From assembly GCF_963584025.1 (NCBI RefSeq), contig NC_083627.1, forward strand, positions 12,416,153-12,480,152: a stretch of DNA of 64,000 bases. The letters are read 5' to 3'. The translations under genes and the position numbers were made by a program. The notes beneath the pieces are model-generated. The model was given only the letters and a program-made list of their open reading frames with translations, had not been told where the DNA came from and made no database searches. Each line of letters opens with the position of its first letter. Positions within the stretch are counted from its first letter, which is position 1. The DNA is from Labrus mixtus. Its lineage: Eukaryota; Chordata; Actinopteri; Labriformes; Labridae. This document shows positions 1-12,244 of this stretch, piece after piece.

Positions 1-1659
1 AGGAGTAAAAGTTGTATTGTGTAACATATATGCCCCAAATGGAGATTAAACTTCCTGTACTGTGCTGCACTGCAGCTGAAATATCTTTCCTTAACACCAA
101 TAATTATACAGATCTAAGATATGTGTTTATATGTTATATGTGCAGTTACTTCCTGCATCTGTTATGTGGCAACTGATAATACACATAAACACTTTTATAC
201 GTTGCCAAACTTGAATGTGGATGAAAAAGAGTCATCCTAAAGTCTATTATAACCCTATTGATGGCGCTGTTAATGACCAGAAACATATTATCCGATCTAT
301 ATATAGTGTACATCTTTAATTTCATTTCTATATCTTCCTATATGCCTTCGCACTCAAAATCAACTTGTACTTTTCGGTTGTGTGAACACTTCACCACATC
401 AACGGTACTCATAAGCTGTTTTCACATATGCGATCTATCTACTGTGGACTGCTATAATATGCTATGATCTGGATCTGAATAGCTGTCCCATTCCCCTGTG
501 GCTGGGGAAGTGGTGTGTGTGCATACAGACACAGAGGTGCATTGTCTGCCTCTCACTGAAAGAACAGGACCTCAGTCAGATGGGATGATCTGTTTTCTTG
601 GCAAGTTGGCTTGTTAATATGGCTACTTATTCTCTGGGCCGGAGCCATGCAGTTTAGAAACAAACAGATGAATTTGAAAAAAACAGGCTGCCTGCTGTGT
701 TGCGCTGTGAGTATTTGTGGCTCTCTATGAAAGCAGCTGTCCAATACATTGAAGAGTGTGTGCGTATACAAGTACTAGGGCCCATCCAATATATCAATTA
801 GCCGATAAAATCGGTCGATATAAGCACATTACGTGACTATCGACACCGGCTAAATTACCTCCGATAAGCACCGATCGAAGTCTAGTACGGTCACCAGACA
901 TACATCAGTTAAATAGTCAGTATGTGTTACACTGGCAGCAATAGTCCTGCCTCTTACCAGCAGAGTGTGCTGTTTGTATAAAAACAGAGTACAGTGGGAT
1001 ACATTTTCATGCGCATTTCATCCCAAATTGACAGACCACAGCTGACCTAAAAAAATTGAACATACCTTTAGGTCAGCTGCCTTTAGATAAGCACTAAATA
1101 TGAATATTATTATTCTATGCCTGCAGCTCAGGTGATAGCAGTGTCTTGGCGATTTGACACTATAGTGTGTTGAATGACTGTATTGTTTAGTTGATAATAT
1201 GTCTTTACTCTTTGTTGCAGAGAGACGGTGAGGTGATCATTATTAATGTGAGCGCGCTTGCAGTTATCTGCGCTATCATTAGCTGTTAGCTCGCATGCCA
1301 CGTTAGTCCGTTTATCTTATTGCAAGGCTGTTCCCAATACGGGGGGAGAGAAATCAGCAGTGTGTGGGTACTTGAAAGGCAACCGTTACTCCCACCGTCT
1401 TTTTCAGAGCGTTCAGATTGTTTGTTCAGTGTTTGTTCAGCAGCTCTGGGTGCTAACACTGACCAGCTCAGCAGCAGCCTAAAAGATGAATAACATTAAA
1501 AATCAAAGACTGACAGACATACTATGCACATTATTTTTTAAATAATTATTACTCATAATATTATTATCTCATTTCTAGCATATGAGTCCACTTGTGTTTT
1601 ACTTGAATAATACAAGAAAACTGCAATAATCAATAGTATCTAATCACAACATTTGTTTT
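1..1659. other. AT-rich stretch, no gene recognised
   Basis: No reading frame here shows protein-family features. Around 780-900 the text (repeated ATCGG/CCGAT-type words and 'gggcccatcc') is reminiscent of the ends of non-autonomous hAT-type repeats common in fish, but I cannot define both ends. The rest is unassigned. Confidence 0.4.
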
Positions 1660-2300
1660 ACCGGTCTTTTCAAGTTCCTGGTTAGCTCTCTCCGCTTGGC
1701 CATTGGTTTGCGGATGAAGTCCAGAGGAAAGGCTGATGGTGGCCCCTATGGGGAGAGCAGAAAGCTTTCCAGACAACAGAGGTGAACTGAGGCCCACGGT
1801 CGGAAAACAATATCACAGGAAAGGCCATGGACCCGGAAGACGTTCTTCACCAATATGGTAGCTGTTTCCTGAGCTGAGGGCAGTTTAGGCAGAGGCAAAA
1901 AGTGTGCAAACTCACTGAATAGATAAACAACAGTAAGGATCACAGAGTTACCATCAGAAGCAGGCAAACCAGAGACAAAGTCCAGGGCCAGATGAGACCA
2001 TGGCAGAAAAGGAATGGGCAAAGGACACAGGAGACCAGCACTGGGACAGTGGTCTTACACTGTGCACAGACAGGACAGACAGTGACAAAAGACTTAGTAT
2101 CCTCCTCCAAAGAAGGCCACCAGAAACGTCTGCGAAGGAAGGCCAGGGTTTGGTTAACACCAGGGGGACAGGTAAGTTTAGAGGAATGAGCCCATTGAAG
2201 CACCCTAGACTTGACAGCATCAGGAACAAATAAGCGGCCCGGGGGCCCGTTACCTGGGTTTGGTTGAGCCTGCTGAGCAGTGATTACCTCCTTCTCAATC
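1660..2300 (-). mobile_element. Ty3/gypsy retrotransposon integrase fragment (decayed)
   Basis: Reading the minus strand in broken frames gives the N-terminal zinc-binding region of a Ty3/gypsy integrase: WAHSSK..., then FLRRRFWWPSLEED and CPVCAQCK, the HHCC-type arrangement. The catalytic core follows with ALDFVSGLPASDGNSVILTVV and then HPQTNGQAERANQEL near 1,670-1,700. At least two frameshifts separate these blocks (for example the frames starting at 2203 and 2021), so it cannot encode a protein. No LTR, protease or reverse transcriptase is attached. It is a relic of the integrase end of the element only. Confidence 0.85.
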
Positions 2301-2689
2301 TCCCAAAAATGATGGCCGCCACAATGCGGGAGGCAGGTACATGTCAGGTGGAGAGCTAGTATGGGCTTTTCATACGTTAACCCACTGGGTAGGCTCTGTC
2401 ACTTTACATATTACACTGTCTCTTTCCATGTTGTCTAACTGCTTTTCTCTGAGGGCAAATGGCACCTTCCTTGCGGGCAAACTACTAGTGCTACGCTAGG
2501 GTCTATCCTGAAACTGCACTCACCCTGGAGTTAAGGATGACCGTATTCTCCTGTACTTTCAAGAAAAACAAGCAATACATAATTCTATACTATGAACAAC
2601 TCAATATTAGATAGAATCAACATTCCAAAACTGTTTTTTTACTGTAAGGCCTGGCTTACAGTATATGTTGCCTATATGTTAGGACAAAA

Positions 2690-3049
2690 TTAGATGATAC
2701 ATGAATTCATTTGAATGACCATATTTTTATTTACTTCAATCACAGTTGTATATTGACTGATATGTTTAACTCCCAGCCTTGCAAGTATGTAATAATTGTC
2801 ATGACAACATAATTTGAATTTAGGGTCCAGGAATGATGCAAAATGTCTGCTTTCTTCCTCTAACTGTGGGAGAAATGCACCACCAGCTTCTTGCACAGTC
2901 CTGTTGCTCTTGAACCTATGTCCTCTTTGATTGCATTTCCTGAAAGAAATTAAAATAGTTTCATTAATACAATTGGTGTGTGATACAAGGTTATCTATCA
3001 CCATTACACACACACTCAGAAACTCCCTCCACTCACAAATACAGTCACA

Positions 3050-3094
<45 letters not shown>

Positions 3095-3617
3095 TCCCTC
3101 TCACACAAATACACACACACACAATTAACTTACCAATCGTCAGATGTAATCGGTGCCCAAAACACTGGAGCCTGGTCCACTCATTAAGCTGTGCTGCCAA
3201 CACCATATTTGATGCGTTGTCCATCGTTGGAGATCCCAGCTAGCAAGCCCCTCTCTCGGGCCGGCTGACTCAACGTGCCCCGCTGTACGGCTTGACCACA
3301 ACTCCGCTGTTTTCAGCGTTTCTGCAACTCTCTACTTTTTGGTGTTTCTTTAAGTGTTGAAACAGGCGTTCCCCCGACTTACTTCTCCTCTTTGACACAA
3401 AAGTTTCCGCAGTGCCAACTTCTGTTGAGCCTGAGGCCACTGTTCAACTGGTCGAAGTCTGACGTGCCAACTTGCTGCCTCCGTTATTAGCCGACTCCTC
3501 ACTCTCGCTTTGACATGTCACGTGACCAGAATGTAATCGCAGCCTTTGCGGTTAGAATATCTTGTTTTATCATATCGCGATATTATGGCATATGCAATTA
3601 ATCGTTCAGCCTTACCT
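2690..3617 (-). mobile_element. hAT-type DNA transposon, internally deleted
   Basis: On the minus strand the element appears to begin near 3617 with GGCTGAACGATTAATTGCAT, the terminal text typical of fish hAT elements, followed by CGATATTATGG-like subterminal repeats. A short N-terminal coding piece begins near 3515 (MSKRESEESANN). A hAT transposase block around 3,130-3,240 reads MDNASNMVLAAQLNEW and then CFGHRLHLTI, the conserved 'D-N-A-S-N-M ... C-x2-H' region, and ends at a possible splice donor (GTAAGT). A further block at 2,800-2,940 has ASFLDPKFK, the usual C-terminal hAT motif. A CT microsatellite lies between the last two. Pieces are missing between blocks; it is a defective copy. Confidence 0.75.
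3051..3102. repeat. (TC)n microsatellite
   Basis: About twenty TC units followed by CCCTCTCCCTCTC. It lies between two coding blocks of the surrounding hAT relic, where an intron would be expected. Confidence 0.95.
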
Positions 3618-3779
3618 GGAATTCACCAATGCCTTTGAAAACATCTGAGTACTCACCCAGTATGTCAGCTGAGTGAGAGTCACACTCTTTCTTGCTCCAG
3701 TTGGTGACTGCATATACCACCTTGATTAGTCCCAGGGCTTTCCAGGTTGCGGTATTCTTTTACTTTAAGTGGGTGGCCC

Positions 3780-4200
3780 CCATTGCCAAATAGTTCACGT
3801 TTCATTCATAGGAGCGGCCTATATCAAACACCTTATCTAGCATTAGCTCCAGTCCATGACTAAGCAGCTTTTCCCGTACTCTAGTTGAGTTGGAGGCACA
3901 CACTATACGGTCCCTGACCATTTCTTCGCTATTTTTATAGCCACAGTCTTTAACAAGCAGTTTGAGCTCCGTTACAAAAATGCTCGAATGACTCACCACT
4001 CCCTTGCGTTTTCTCGTGGAATTTATACCTGGCGAATATGGGGTTAGCTTTCGGCGTGAGGTATGCTGAAAATCCGTCGTAGTATGTTTTTAGAGATTTA
4101 GCATCGTCCTCCGTCAGTGTCCATGTGTTGCTTATGTCCCGACCTTTATCCCCAATCCACAGCAGGAGAAAACTGCATTTCTCGTCCTCTGTTCTCTTTT
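3780..4200 (-). mobile_element. Ty3/gypsy gag fragment
   Basis: Minus-strand translation gives a gag capsid-like block in two frames. The upstream part (about 4,170-3,990) contains DKGRDISNTWTLTEDDAK, YYDGFSAYLTPKANPIFARY and HEKTQGSGESFEHF. The downstream part (3,999-3,802) contains ELKLLVKDCGYKNSEEMVRD, RVREKLL and FDIGRSYE. These are the conserved gag words of fish gypsy elements. The two parts are offset by a frameshift near 3,990. No zinc knuckle or protease is attached; it is a short relic. Confidence 0.8.
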
Positions 4201-6427
4201 TGAGCGGGCGCCACGCATTGGGTAGGTTGGATTATTCCCAGTCCATCTGTGGGGTAGGGACTCCGAAAGCCAGTAGCATTAAACATTACAATGAGCACCG
4301 AAAGAAAACTCACACAAGTGGGAATTAGATTACATGTTCACTGAGTTTAGGGGCAGCCCACAATGTTTGGTGTGCTTACAGACGGTGTTGGCGATAAAAC
4401 AATTTTTTTTCGTCAAAGCAACAACAACACCAGAATCCAGTCTCAACGCACCCGATGCGGTTTATCTCGAATTTGTGAAATCCAAGAAGGTGTTGTCTGA
4501 TGGAGAGATGGTAAAGCTCTATAGAGATGGGAAAGGCATTAGGGGACGTCAATATGGTGAAGAATTTTGAGTCTGTATCTCTCTACCACCACACAGACAC
4601 CCAATATCATGTGGAGGGAAAGCTGAAAAATATCATGAAGCACTGCTCCTACTACCCATTAGCATTAGACTGTTCACACGCGTGTTCACACACTGAAGAG
4701 CGTCGGCTCGAAACGTTCGTGTGGCAATTAAATACAAAAAATTGGAGTGCTGTCCGTATCGTTTTTCTTGTTCAAATATTTTTCGGGATTCAGCACCCAG
4801 TTATTTTATGTTGAAAGGGAGTTGAGCGTGTGTTTTGTCTTTCGTTCATTTAAAAATGGGGACACATTTAAAATCTATAAATACATGAGTTACCTAAATT
4901 AGCACTTTAAATGTAAAATAAAGTGTTTTGTTTTATTGAATGTTGTTGTCTTTGGTCCTCATTCATGATCTGTGAACATCCACACTGCCAGTTATGTACT
5001 ATAATAGCATGAGGTTTGCCCTGGATAGCTTTTGTCTTAATAATTTGAGAATATTTGCACTGAGTAAGGATGGCAGTATTTTATTGTATGAATGTTTACC
5101 TATCCTGTTTGCAAACTTGTTTAATGGTTAATATAACTTTGAAGAGGGACACACTCAGTTTTGTGTTATTATTGTTTGTCTCCTCATCTTTGATATCAAA
5201 TTGGGCTATATGAAATACGTAGAATCATAATACTTTGATGAAATGAGAAGGAAGAGAAAAGTGTTCGTGCCTTCTTAAATGTGTAGTTCAGAAAACTTTT
5301 GTCCTGTATGTTCTAAATGTGAGTATCACTAATGTAGCTCTCTATTCAATGCACAATGTTCTGTTTGATTGAATATTGTCTTTACTCTGTCCTAAATATA
5401 ATTGCTGTCAATGACTAATAACAATGACCTTTTATAAAAACACAAATAAAATTACACTTTCTTGAAAAAGTACTTATTCTGAGATTATTTTGATGTTTTC
5501 ACAATGGAAGTTTAATATTAGTTGTCTATGGTAGTATATCGTTTAATTAGGTATGGCTATAGCTCTAAAAAAAACAAATTGACTGCAGGTGTATATGTGA
5601 GAGACGTTTGTGTGTGTGTATGAATGCGCGCACTTCACGGCCCCCCCCCCGATAATCAGTTCTCCATTTTGTGGCCCTCATCACTACCAAAGTTGCCCGA
5701 CCCCGACCTTAACTGTCAGTTGTCAGTTGTCTCTTTAAAATACTTAGAAGTCTATAGAGAAGGTTTAAGAGAGATTATGTCAGGGAATGAAAGGGAGCGA
5801 AAGCAAAAGAAAGAGAGACCATAAGCACACGCACAACAATTTCCAGGTCAGCCAGAATGCCCCGGGCTTAACTTGTTGTTCTGGTGCTCTTTTTTTACAC
5901 TCTCTTTCCTCCCTTTTTTCATTCTCTTTTTTCACTCTCTCTATGCCCAGGGGTATAGTCAAGCTGCAACAGGATTCAGCCGTTTCCATGGAGACAGAGG
6001 GATGATGCTGCCATGGCAACAAGGCATTGCTTGCTAGAGTGTGGAACGCCATCTCTATACCTCTCTCTTTACTACTTACTTCATCAGTTAGCTTAATTTT
6101 TCACGTTCATGTGTTAATTGAGTTTTCTTTCTTTTTTTGTTTCCTTATTAAAAAGAAGAAAGAAGGACGCTCCACTTGCCATCCAAAATAGTGTGCGGCT
6201 TTCAATTAGATTGCCATAATGAAAAAAATTTAGTCAACAGCACTTGTATAGAGTGTGCCAGAAAAAGGTTGACTCAATTTGTTTAGTTCACTGTTTGTAA
6301 GGTGGCTCAGAGATGGCTTTGGTTAAAAAAAAAAACAATGCTCACAACTGGAAGTCTGAATATATATATTATTTATATGGCTGTCAGTGACTCTCAACAT
6401 CATACACAGTGGCGGTAAAAGGGACCA

Positions 6428-6429
<2 letters not shown>
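4201..6429. other. Unassigned intergenic sequence
   Basis: No convincing gene. A short plus-strand frame at 4,334-4,570 contains TEFRGSPQCLVCLQT and FVKSKKVLSDGEMVK, which vaguely recall the BED/hAT-like domesticated transposase family; I hold this only as a possibility. Near 4,695-4,760 'cgaaacgttcgtgtggcaattaaat' looks like a dispersed-repeat tail. The remainder is AT-rich, with a C-run at 5,641-5,650 and polypyrimidine tracts at 5,880-5,940. Confidence 0.35.

Positions 6430-6524
<95 letters not shown>
6430..6524. repeat. (TG)n microsatellite
   Basis: About 47 uninterrupted TG units. Both strands give long artefactual open frames (Cys-Val and Thr-His repeats) which are not genes. Confidence 0.98.
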
Positions 6525-6526
<2 letters not shown>

Positions 6527-7380
6527 GTCGAATTTGTGTGTCAGTTTGTGTTTGGGATTCAGTTTGAATGCATGTCCCTGCACATGTAGCTGTTAGTAGT
6601 AGGAAGTGTGGCTGAGGATTTCAGTTTTGGTTGGCCCAGTGGATTTTTGTTGGGCCTGTTAATAACAAACGTTAAAACTGTTGATTCCTTTGACAGTTTC
6701 AAACTTCATGCCTAGATTGAAATCTTTTTAAAACATTTACAGGGATATCTCTTTGCTCACGGAGGTATTATTATTACTTTTTTTTACTCATAGCAGACAC
6801 TATAGCCATATTGATAGCCTTCAGTCACGTGACAAGCAACTACTTAACACACCAATGTGACAAAATGAAAAGACATACGTAAAGCGTACTATAAAAACAA
6901 TCAAACAAACCAGTAACATCAAAACACCAGTCCAGATTCATTTGTCATGGGTATGTAAACCATCCCACTTAAAAAATAATAACACTAGTATATAAATAAG
7001 AAACAACAAATAAACAAACAAACACACAAGACAAAACAAAAACCCTGCTGCCCATGGTACGACCCCCGGTTCCACAACTGGGACCGATAACTTGAGATTA
7101 AGTTCAAGTAGATACAGTATGAAGCAAGGAAGTAAAAATTCATGTTAGATAAACAGTGAAATTAAATGTCTTAGACATAATACATGATCCATTCATACAT
7201 AAATCATTGTGAAAGCATATTTAGAAATACAAGAAATACTAGCAATAAAAAAGTAACTGATAGTCGACTGTTTACAAAACACAGCAACGACAACGACATC
7301 AAAATAAATAAATATATATACATAAAAGTGTGCTACCTGTGTTTGGTTGTTGACTTATCTTGATATATATGAGTAAACAA
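6525..7380. other. Unassigned AT-rich sequence
   Basis: No gene, and no repeat I can classify. A-rich runs with 'aaacaaacaaac' and 'aataaataaat' words run from 6,890 to 7,320, adjoining the 3' side of the antisense LINE that follows. Confidence 0.4.
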
Positions 7381-7381
7381 T

Positions 7382-9500
7382 CTATTTACTGTGCGTACAT
7401 TTAAACAAGACAATACGTTTTTTTTTGTCTGTTTTTATTAAGTTTTGGTGCATCACCTTTTTTGACCTTTCACCCCTGCTTTCTACGTAGCTCTCCCATT
7501 TGATCCACGACAAGTGGCTTATTTCATGAAGTCCTCTGATTTTATATGTTAACTGCTCCATCACTTTCACTTTTTCAATAAGATCCTTCCATTTCTCTAA
7601 ACTCGGGCTACCTTTCTGAAGCCAGTTTTTAGTGATAAGTTTCAAAGCAGTTATTCTTAAAATTCTAGCAAGATACCTAAGTACAAACTATCTCCATTGG
7701 CATTTTTCCTAACACAACAAACTCGTAGTTAATTTGACTGTCTTTTTTCAAAATAAGAGTCATTTCTGTACATATATTCTCACAGTATTTTTTCCAATAC
7801 AGGACAAGACCAGAAAATATGGCTATATTCAGCACACAGTTCTCCACGATCTCGCCAACATTTTGGCGTTACTGAGTGTTGGAATTTAGCTTGTTGAGCC
7901 GGAGTTATAAAGTATCTCATCTGGAATTTCCATGCGTATTCTTGCCAAAACTGAGATACAAATACCTGGGTGTTCACCTCAACAACAAACTGGACTGGTC
8001 ACACAACACCGACGTCCTGTACAAGAAGGGTCAATGTCGACTGCACCTGCTGAGGCGACTGAGGTCCTTTGGAGTGTGCAGGACTCTGCGAAGGACTTTT
8101 CATGACACTGTGGTGGCGTCTGCACTTTTCTATGCAGTGGTCTGCTGGGGAGGAGGGAGCACAGAGAGAGACAGGAAGAGACTGAACAGACTGGTCAGGA
8201 GGGCCAGTTCTGTCTTGGACTGTCCTCTGGACTCTGTAGAGGAGGTGGGTGAGAGGAGGATGTTAGTGAAGCTGACATCCATCATGGACAACCCCTCTCA
8301 CCCCCTGCATGACACTGTGGGGGGCCCAGAGCAGCTCCTTCAGCAGCAGACTGAGACACCCACCCTGCAAGACAGAGCGCTACCGCAGGTCTTTCATCCC
8401 ATCTGCAGTCAGACTGTTTAATCAGACTCTTTAACAGCATCACCACCTCATGACTCTTTCCACTGTAGTTACTGTGTCATTTTCCATTATTGTATTTTTT
8501 TATTTAACTGATGTAAATATGTTTGATTTGATTTTTAACTTCTATTTTTATTTTTGATAATTATATTCCAGTCTCCTGTTTTCTTGAGCTGCTGTAATGC
8601 ACAAATTTCCCCCACGGGGGATCAATAAAGTTTATCTTTATCTTTATGCCGTTGTCTATGTGATGATAGGCTGATATGTTCCCAATCAGTCTTCGAAACA
8701 TTTACATCAAGTTCCTCTTGCCATTGCACTTTTTCTCTCAATTCTTGTGGTATCTTATTATTTTCCAAAATGTTATACAGAACTGAGATTTGATGCTTGA
8801 CTTTCTCACATTTATACTTTTTTAACAAAAACTGTAATCGTTTTCTTTTGTACACCACTTTTCTCAATATAGCTTCTGACTTGAAAATATCTAAAAAAAA
8901 AATGAGAATGTGTCAAACTAAATTCTTTTTTTAGGGATTCAAATTGAATAACTCCTTTGTCATCTAAAAACTGTCAAAATGTAATCAGTCCTCTTCTATA
9001 CCAGATATTAAAGATGCCTTCCTCTTTATTTGGGGTGACGTCTGGATCCTCCCTTATTGCTCTCAATACCAAGAGTTCATCATTAATCTCTAGTTCCTTC
9101 CTGACTTTACCCCAAGTTATTAATGTATTTTTAATGCATTTGTTATCTATTTTTTGTTTTTGTTGAAATGTCAAAGATATCGCCAAACCTTTAAGTACAG
9201 ACAATTCTATGGACCTCCATTTTGACTGCATACCATCATTTAACCATGATCGTACAATCTGTATTTGAGCTGCATGATGATAACTAATTGGGGAGAGCCA
9301 GTCCCCCATTTCTTTTGGACAGTTTGAGTGTTTTCATTTTAACTCTTGGCTTGTCCTTGCCGGTGTTACAGTTTAAAGGGAACAAATTATGAAAAATCCA
9401 CTTGTACAGTGTTTTTGAAGATTTATTTGGGTAACCTGAGTGTCTACCGACCCACAAAATATGAAATAAATCCATCCAGTCCTTTGTTTGTGGTCTGCAG
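7382..9500 (-). mobile_element. L1-type LINE, C-terminal part of ORF2 (decayed, interrupted)
   Basis: Minus-strand frames in order 9,475 to 7,382 give the post-reverse-transcriptase region of an L1-like ORF2. The first contains PNKSSKTLYKWIFHNLFP and LKLSKRNGGLALPN. The next contains ISYHHAAQIQIVRSWLND and KWRSIE. Then come WEHISLSSHRQRH, FWQEYAWKFQMRYFITPAQQ, CWRDRGELCAEYSHIFWSCP and finally KLITKNWLQK. The GGLALPN and IFWSCP motifs are characteristic of L1-clade C-termini. Several frameshifts are present and a second LINE is inserted at about 7,960-8,646. The reverse transcriptase core and the endonuclease are absent. Confidence 0.8.
7960..8646 (+). mobile_element. 5'-truncated L2/CR1-like LINE inserted into the L1 relic
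   Basis: A plus-strand frame (within 7,876-8,421) encodes the C-terminal end of a non-LTR reverse transcriptase: YKYLGVHLNNKLDW, LHLLRRLRSFGVCRT, VVASALFYAVVCWGG, LVRRASSVLDCPLDSVEEVG and MDNPSHPLHDT. The element ends with 'ggggatcaataaagtttatc' and tandem TTTATC units at about 8,627-8,646, its 3' tail. It splits the antisense L1 frame between HISLSSHRQRH and FWQEYAWKF, so it landed there later. The same family recurs at 57,830-59,030. Assignment to L2/CR1 rather than another APE-type clade is tentative. Confidence 0.8.
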
Positions 9501-10012
9501 AAGTCTTACAACACAGATAAAAATGCTCCATTTCAAATTTGCTCAACTTGTGACATCACAAATTGGATTCTGGTAAAAAAAAGAAATCCCTCCCCTCCCC
9601 TGGTATCTCCACGCTCCACCTCTGGTGCTTGATTCATGTCATATTTTGACCAAAGCACAGATGTTTCATTTAGACCACATGGGACTGTTTGAAAAGGTGG
9701 AGAAGGGGTACACTTTAAAGTGTGAACATGTCAACCGGCGACTTTATTCGTCTAGCTTTCATTATATAGAATTAGAATGTCGGAAAGAAGACAAAACCTG
9801 GGCATCAATCATAGAAAACACACATACAATTTTGAGCAACAATGTTAGAGTCCAATGGCATCCAAACCTTACTGCTCTCTTCCAGAGTCCTTCATACTTT
9901 GACCTGACACACTTCCTCGGAAAACAGTCACAATCTTCAGGTTTTAGTTGTCCGTTAAACCATTTCTGTAGGAGAAACCTGTCCTCTTCTGACGGCGCCT
10001 TTCTGAATTTCA
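9501..10012. other. Unassigned sequence between two LINE fragments
   Basis: Long open frames exist on both strands (9,625-10,044 plus; 9,762-10,040 minus), but neither shows motifs I recognise. By position it may be the diverged remainder of one of the flanking LINEs. Confidence 0.3.
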
Positions 10013-10400
10013 TCAGCACCTCTTCCAAGGACGTGTCCAACTGAGAGCCCTTAGAGGTCCATAAAGAAAGCTTTGTAGGAACTGCAGCCTAAAAACTGCA
10101 TTCCTACTTGCCAGATGAACCAAGCCCTGTCCTCCTTCCTCTTTAGGCAAAAATAAAACACTCTGTGGTAACCAGTGTAATCTATCCCAAAAGAAGTTTA
10201 CAATGATACTCTGGAGTTTCATTACCAGGTTTGCTGGAGGTTCTAACACTGACAGGCGGTGCCACAGGGTGGAGGCCACTAGATTGTTAATAATAAGTGT
10301 GCGCCCCCTATAAGACATTTGTGATAAAAGCCACTGCCATTTCTTTAGTTTGCCCTTCATTTTTTCAATTACACCCTCCCAGTTTTTCTGAACCTCAGAA
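10013..10400 (-). mobile_element. L1/Tx1-type LINE fragment (post-RT region)
   Basis: The minus-strand frame from about 10,400 down to 10,013 reads WEGVIEKMKGKLKKWQWLL, SQMSYRGRTLIINNLVASTL, FFWDRLHWLPQSVLFLPKEE and GGQGLVHLASRNA. These are conserved words of Tx1-like fish LINE ORF2 downstream of the polymerase. It is a different family from the L1-type block at 7,382-9,500 because the equivalent region differs in sequence. It is truncated on both sides. Confidence 0.75.
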
Positions 10401-11125
10401 AGAGAGAGAGAGAGAGCTAGTTTGTCACAGGCAGAACTGGCTACCCAGAGAGCTACCAGGCTGTGTTTACTCTGCCATCAAGGACCAATTGAGACAGAAT
10501 CGCACTTCCTCCTGTACTGTAACGTAGCCTATATGAAGATTTAAGAGAGGTTTAAGAGAGAAAGAGAGCGAGAGAGGGGGAGAGCATCAGAAAGCTTACT
10601 GTGACCCAGTAAGTCACAATAACTTCTGTAAGGTCACATTTAACTCCAACAGATACTTGGAGCTGTATTCAACACAACGCAAACTTGACTGCTGTCTCAC
10701 TGTCAAACCAAGTCATGTGACCTTGTTTCAGGGTGGCTGCAAGTCAGTAGTTCAGCAAAGCAGCAGATAAATGTCTCAATTCCTGAATGTGTTGTTCAAA
10801 TGTTTTTTTTTTTTTATTTGTCTAGTTAACGGATTATTTTCCAATATTTACTTCCATCAACTTTACTTCCCCTATTGAATATTTCCAATGCATGTAGTAA
10901 TGTGATTTCAATACTGAATCAGGGAAATGCATTCGATGACATGTAACAGAGGAGGTAAAACAATGATTGCATTTACAGGAGTGATGTAGAATGTTTCTCA
11001 ATGTTTCTCAACTTAATGTGTCTGTCACAGTGAACAGGAGCGGGAGGCAAGATCAAGCAGAGTGTACCATATTAATTAATCACAAATTGTGTTGTCTCTC
11101 CTAAAATCAATCAGTATATTAACCT
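10401..11125. other. Unassigned intergenic sequence
   Basis: Purine-rich AGAG repeats occupy 10,395-10,585 in patches. No gene or classifiable repeat is seen. Confidence 0.35.
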
Positions 11126-11471
11126 TTAAAGGTGCACTATGTAGTTTTGGTAGAGTCATTTGAAAGTTGGAGAAGTGTACAGATTCTTTGGTATATGTTC
11201 ATAACTCTAAACACAAGCTGTCCTCAGAGAAAAAAATGTATGTCCCTGTAAAACTGTTTGAAGATAAAATGCTACACAAGAAGCTTTGGTGGGTGGCCCG
11301 CAACAGTGAAACTGTAACTCTCCTGGTAGCTTTTAAATTCTAAACAGTGTTCCAGTGATCCATTTTTTCTTTGAGTAAGTTTGTGTATTCAGTTCAGAAA
11401 ATATAGAATAGAATTGTTTCACTTCTCCAACGTTCAAATTTCACCACTAAAACTCCATAGTGCACCTTTAA
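11126..11471. mobile_element. Palindromic MITE with TTAAAGGTGCACTATGTAG termini
   Basis: The left end reads TTAAAGGTGCACTATGTAG followed by GAAAGTTGGAGAAGTG. The right end carries the inverted counterpart CACTTCTCCAACGTTC ... CATAGTGCACCTTTAA. The interior also pairs loosely (GAAACTGTAACTCTCCTGGTAGC is shared with the second copy). There is no coding capacity. A second copy in the opposite orientation lies at 45,443-45,791. The TTAA ends suggest a TTAA-targeting transposase family, but the target duplication is not certain. Confidence 0.85.
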
Positions 11472-12244
11472 TAAACCTGGGTTTGACCATAAATATAACT
11501 GTGTGACAGTCACCCAGGTGAAGTCTGAAATGTTCTTTTGCAGACTCTAGACTGATATAAAAACCAAACATTTGTGAAACATGGGGCCCTATAAAAAGCG
11601 TTTGTTCTGAGGTAGTATGAAGTGAAGGCATTCCCTTCTTCCAAAGGCCTAGCGTTGTGGTAGTTTTTGATGGTTTTTTTAGGCGCGCATAAAGGCCAAA
11701 TTGCTTATTCACACCTGTAATTTTACTGGAAAACCACTTTTAAAAGGGTGGATTGCTTCATATATTGGCCAAGACATTAAGTTTGACCAGTTTTATTTTG
11801 GATGCATGCTTGTGATGTCGAACATGAGGAAGCGACAGGCGAAACACGTTGTCCGCTCACAATAAAATACAGTTAAGTTATTTTCAGTGTGCCAAGGATG
11901 ATTGATTTATTTTTCATAGAAATAAACGACATTCAATACATTATCAGTAAAGGAGGACCAGGAATACCTAAAACTCTGACACACAGAGCAGGAGAGGGAG
12001 AGGCAGAAAAACAAGCCAAAGCAAGAGAAGCTAACTGCTTAGCTAAGCTGAGAGTAGGTATTTAAATAAAGAAAACAGTTTAGCAGATCAGTTGCTATAT
12101 AGCAAGAGTACTTTTTTATCTAAATGGGCAGTGTTTTAGAAACAGTGGTAAACAAATTATGATCGATAAGAGACAGTACAGAACAACACAGTAGCAGCGG
12201 AGAAAAGGAAATGACGCAATAAGCTCACTGTAGTATGTAGGACT

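Noticed and set aside
6323..6596. Long open frames on both strands over the TG tract
   Set aside because: They are translations of a dinucleotide repeat (Thr-His or Cys-Val) with no other coding features.
9625..10044. 139-codon plus-strand open frame
   Set aside because: It lies antisense to or between LINE fragments, shows no family motif, and has no splice or promoter context.
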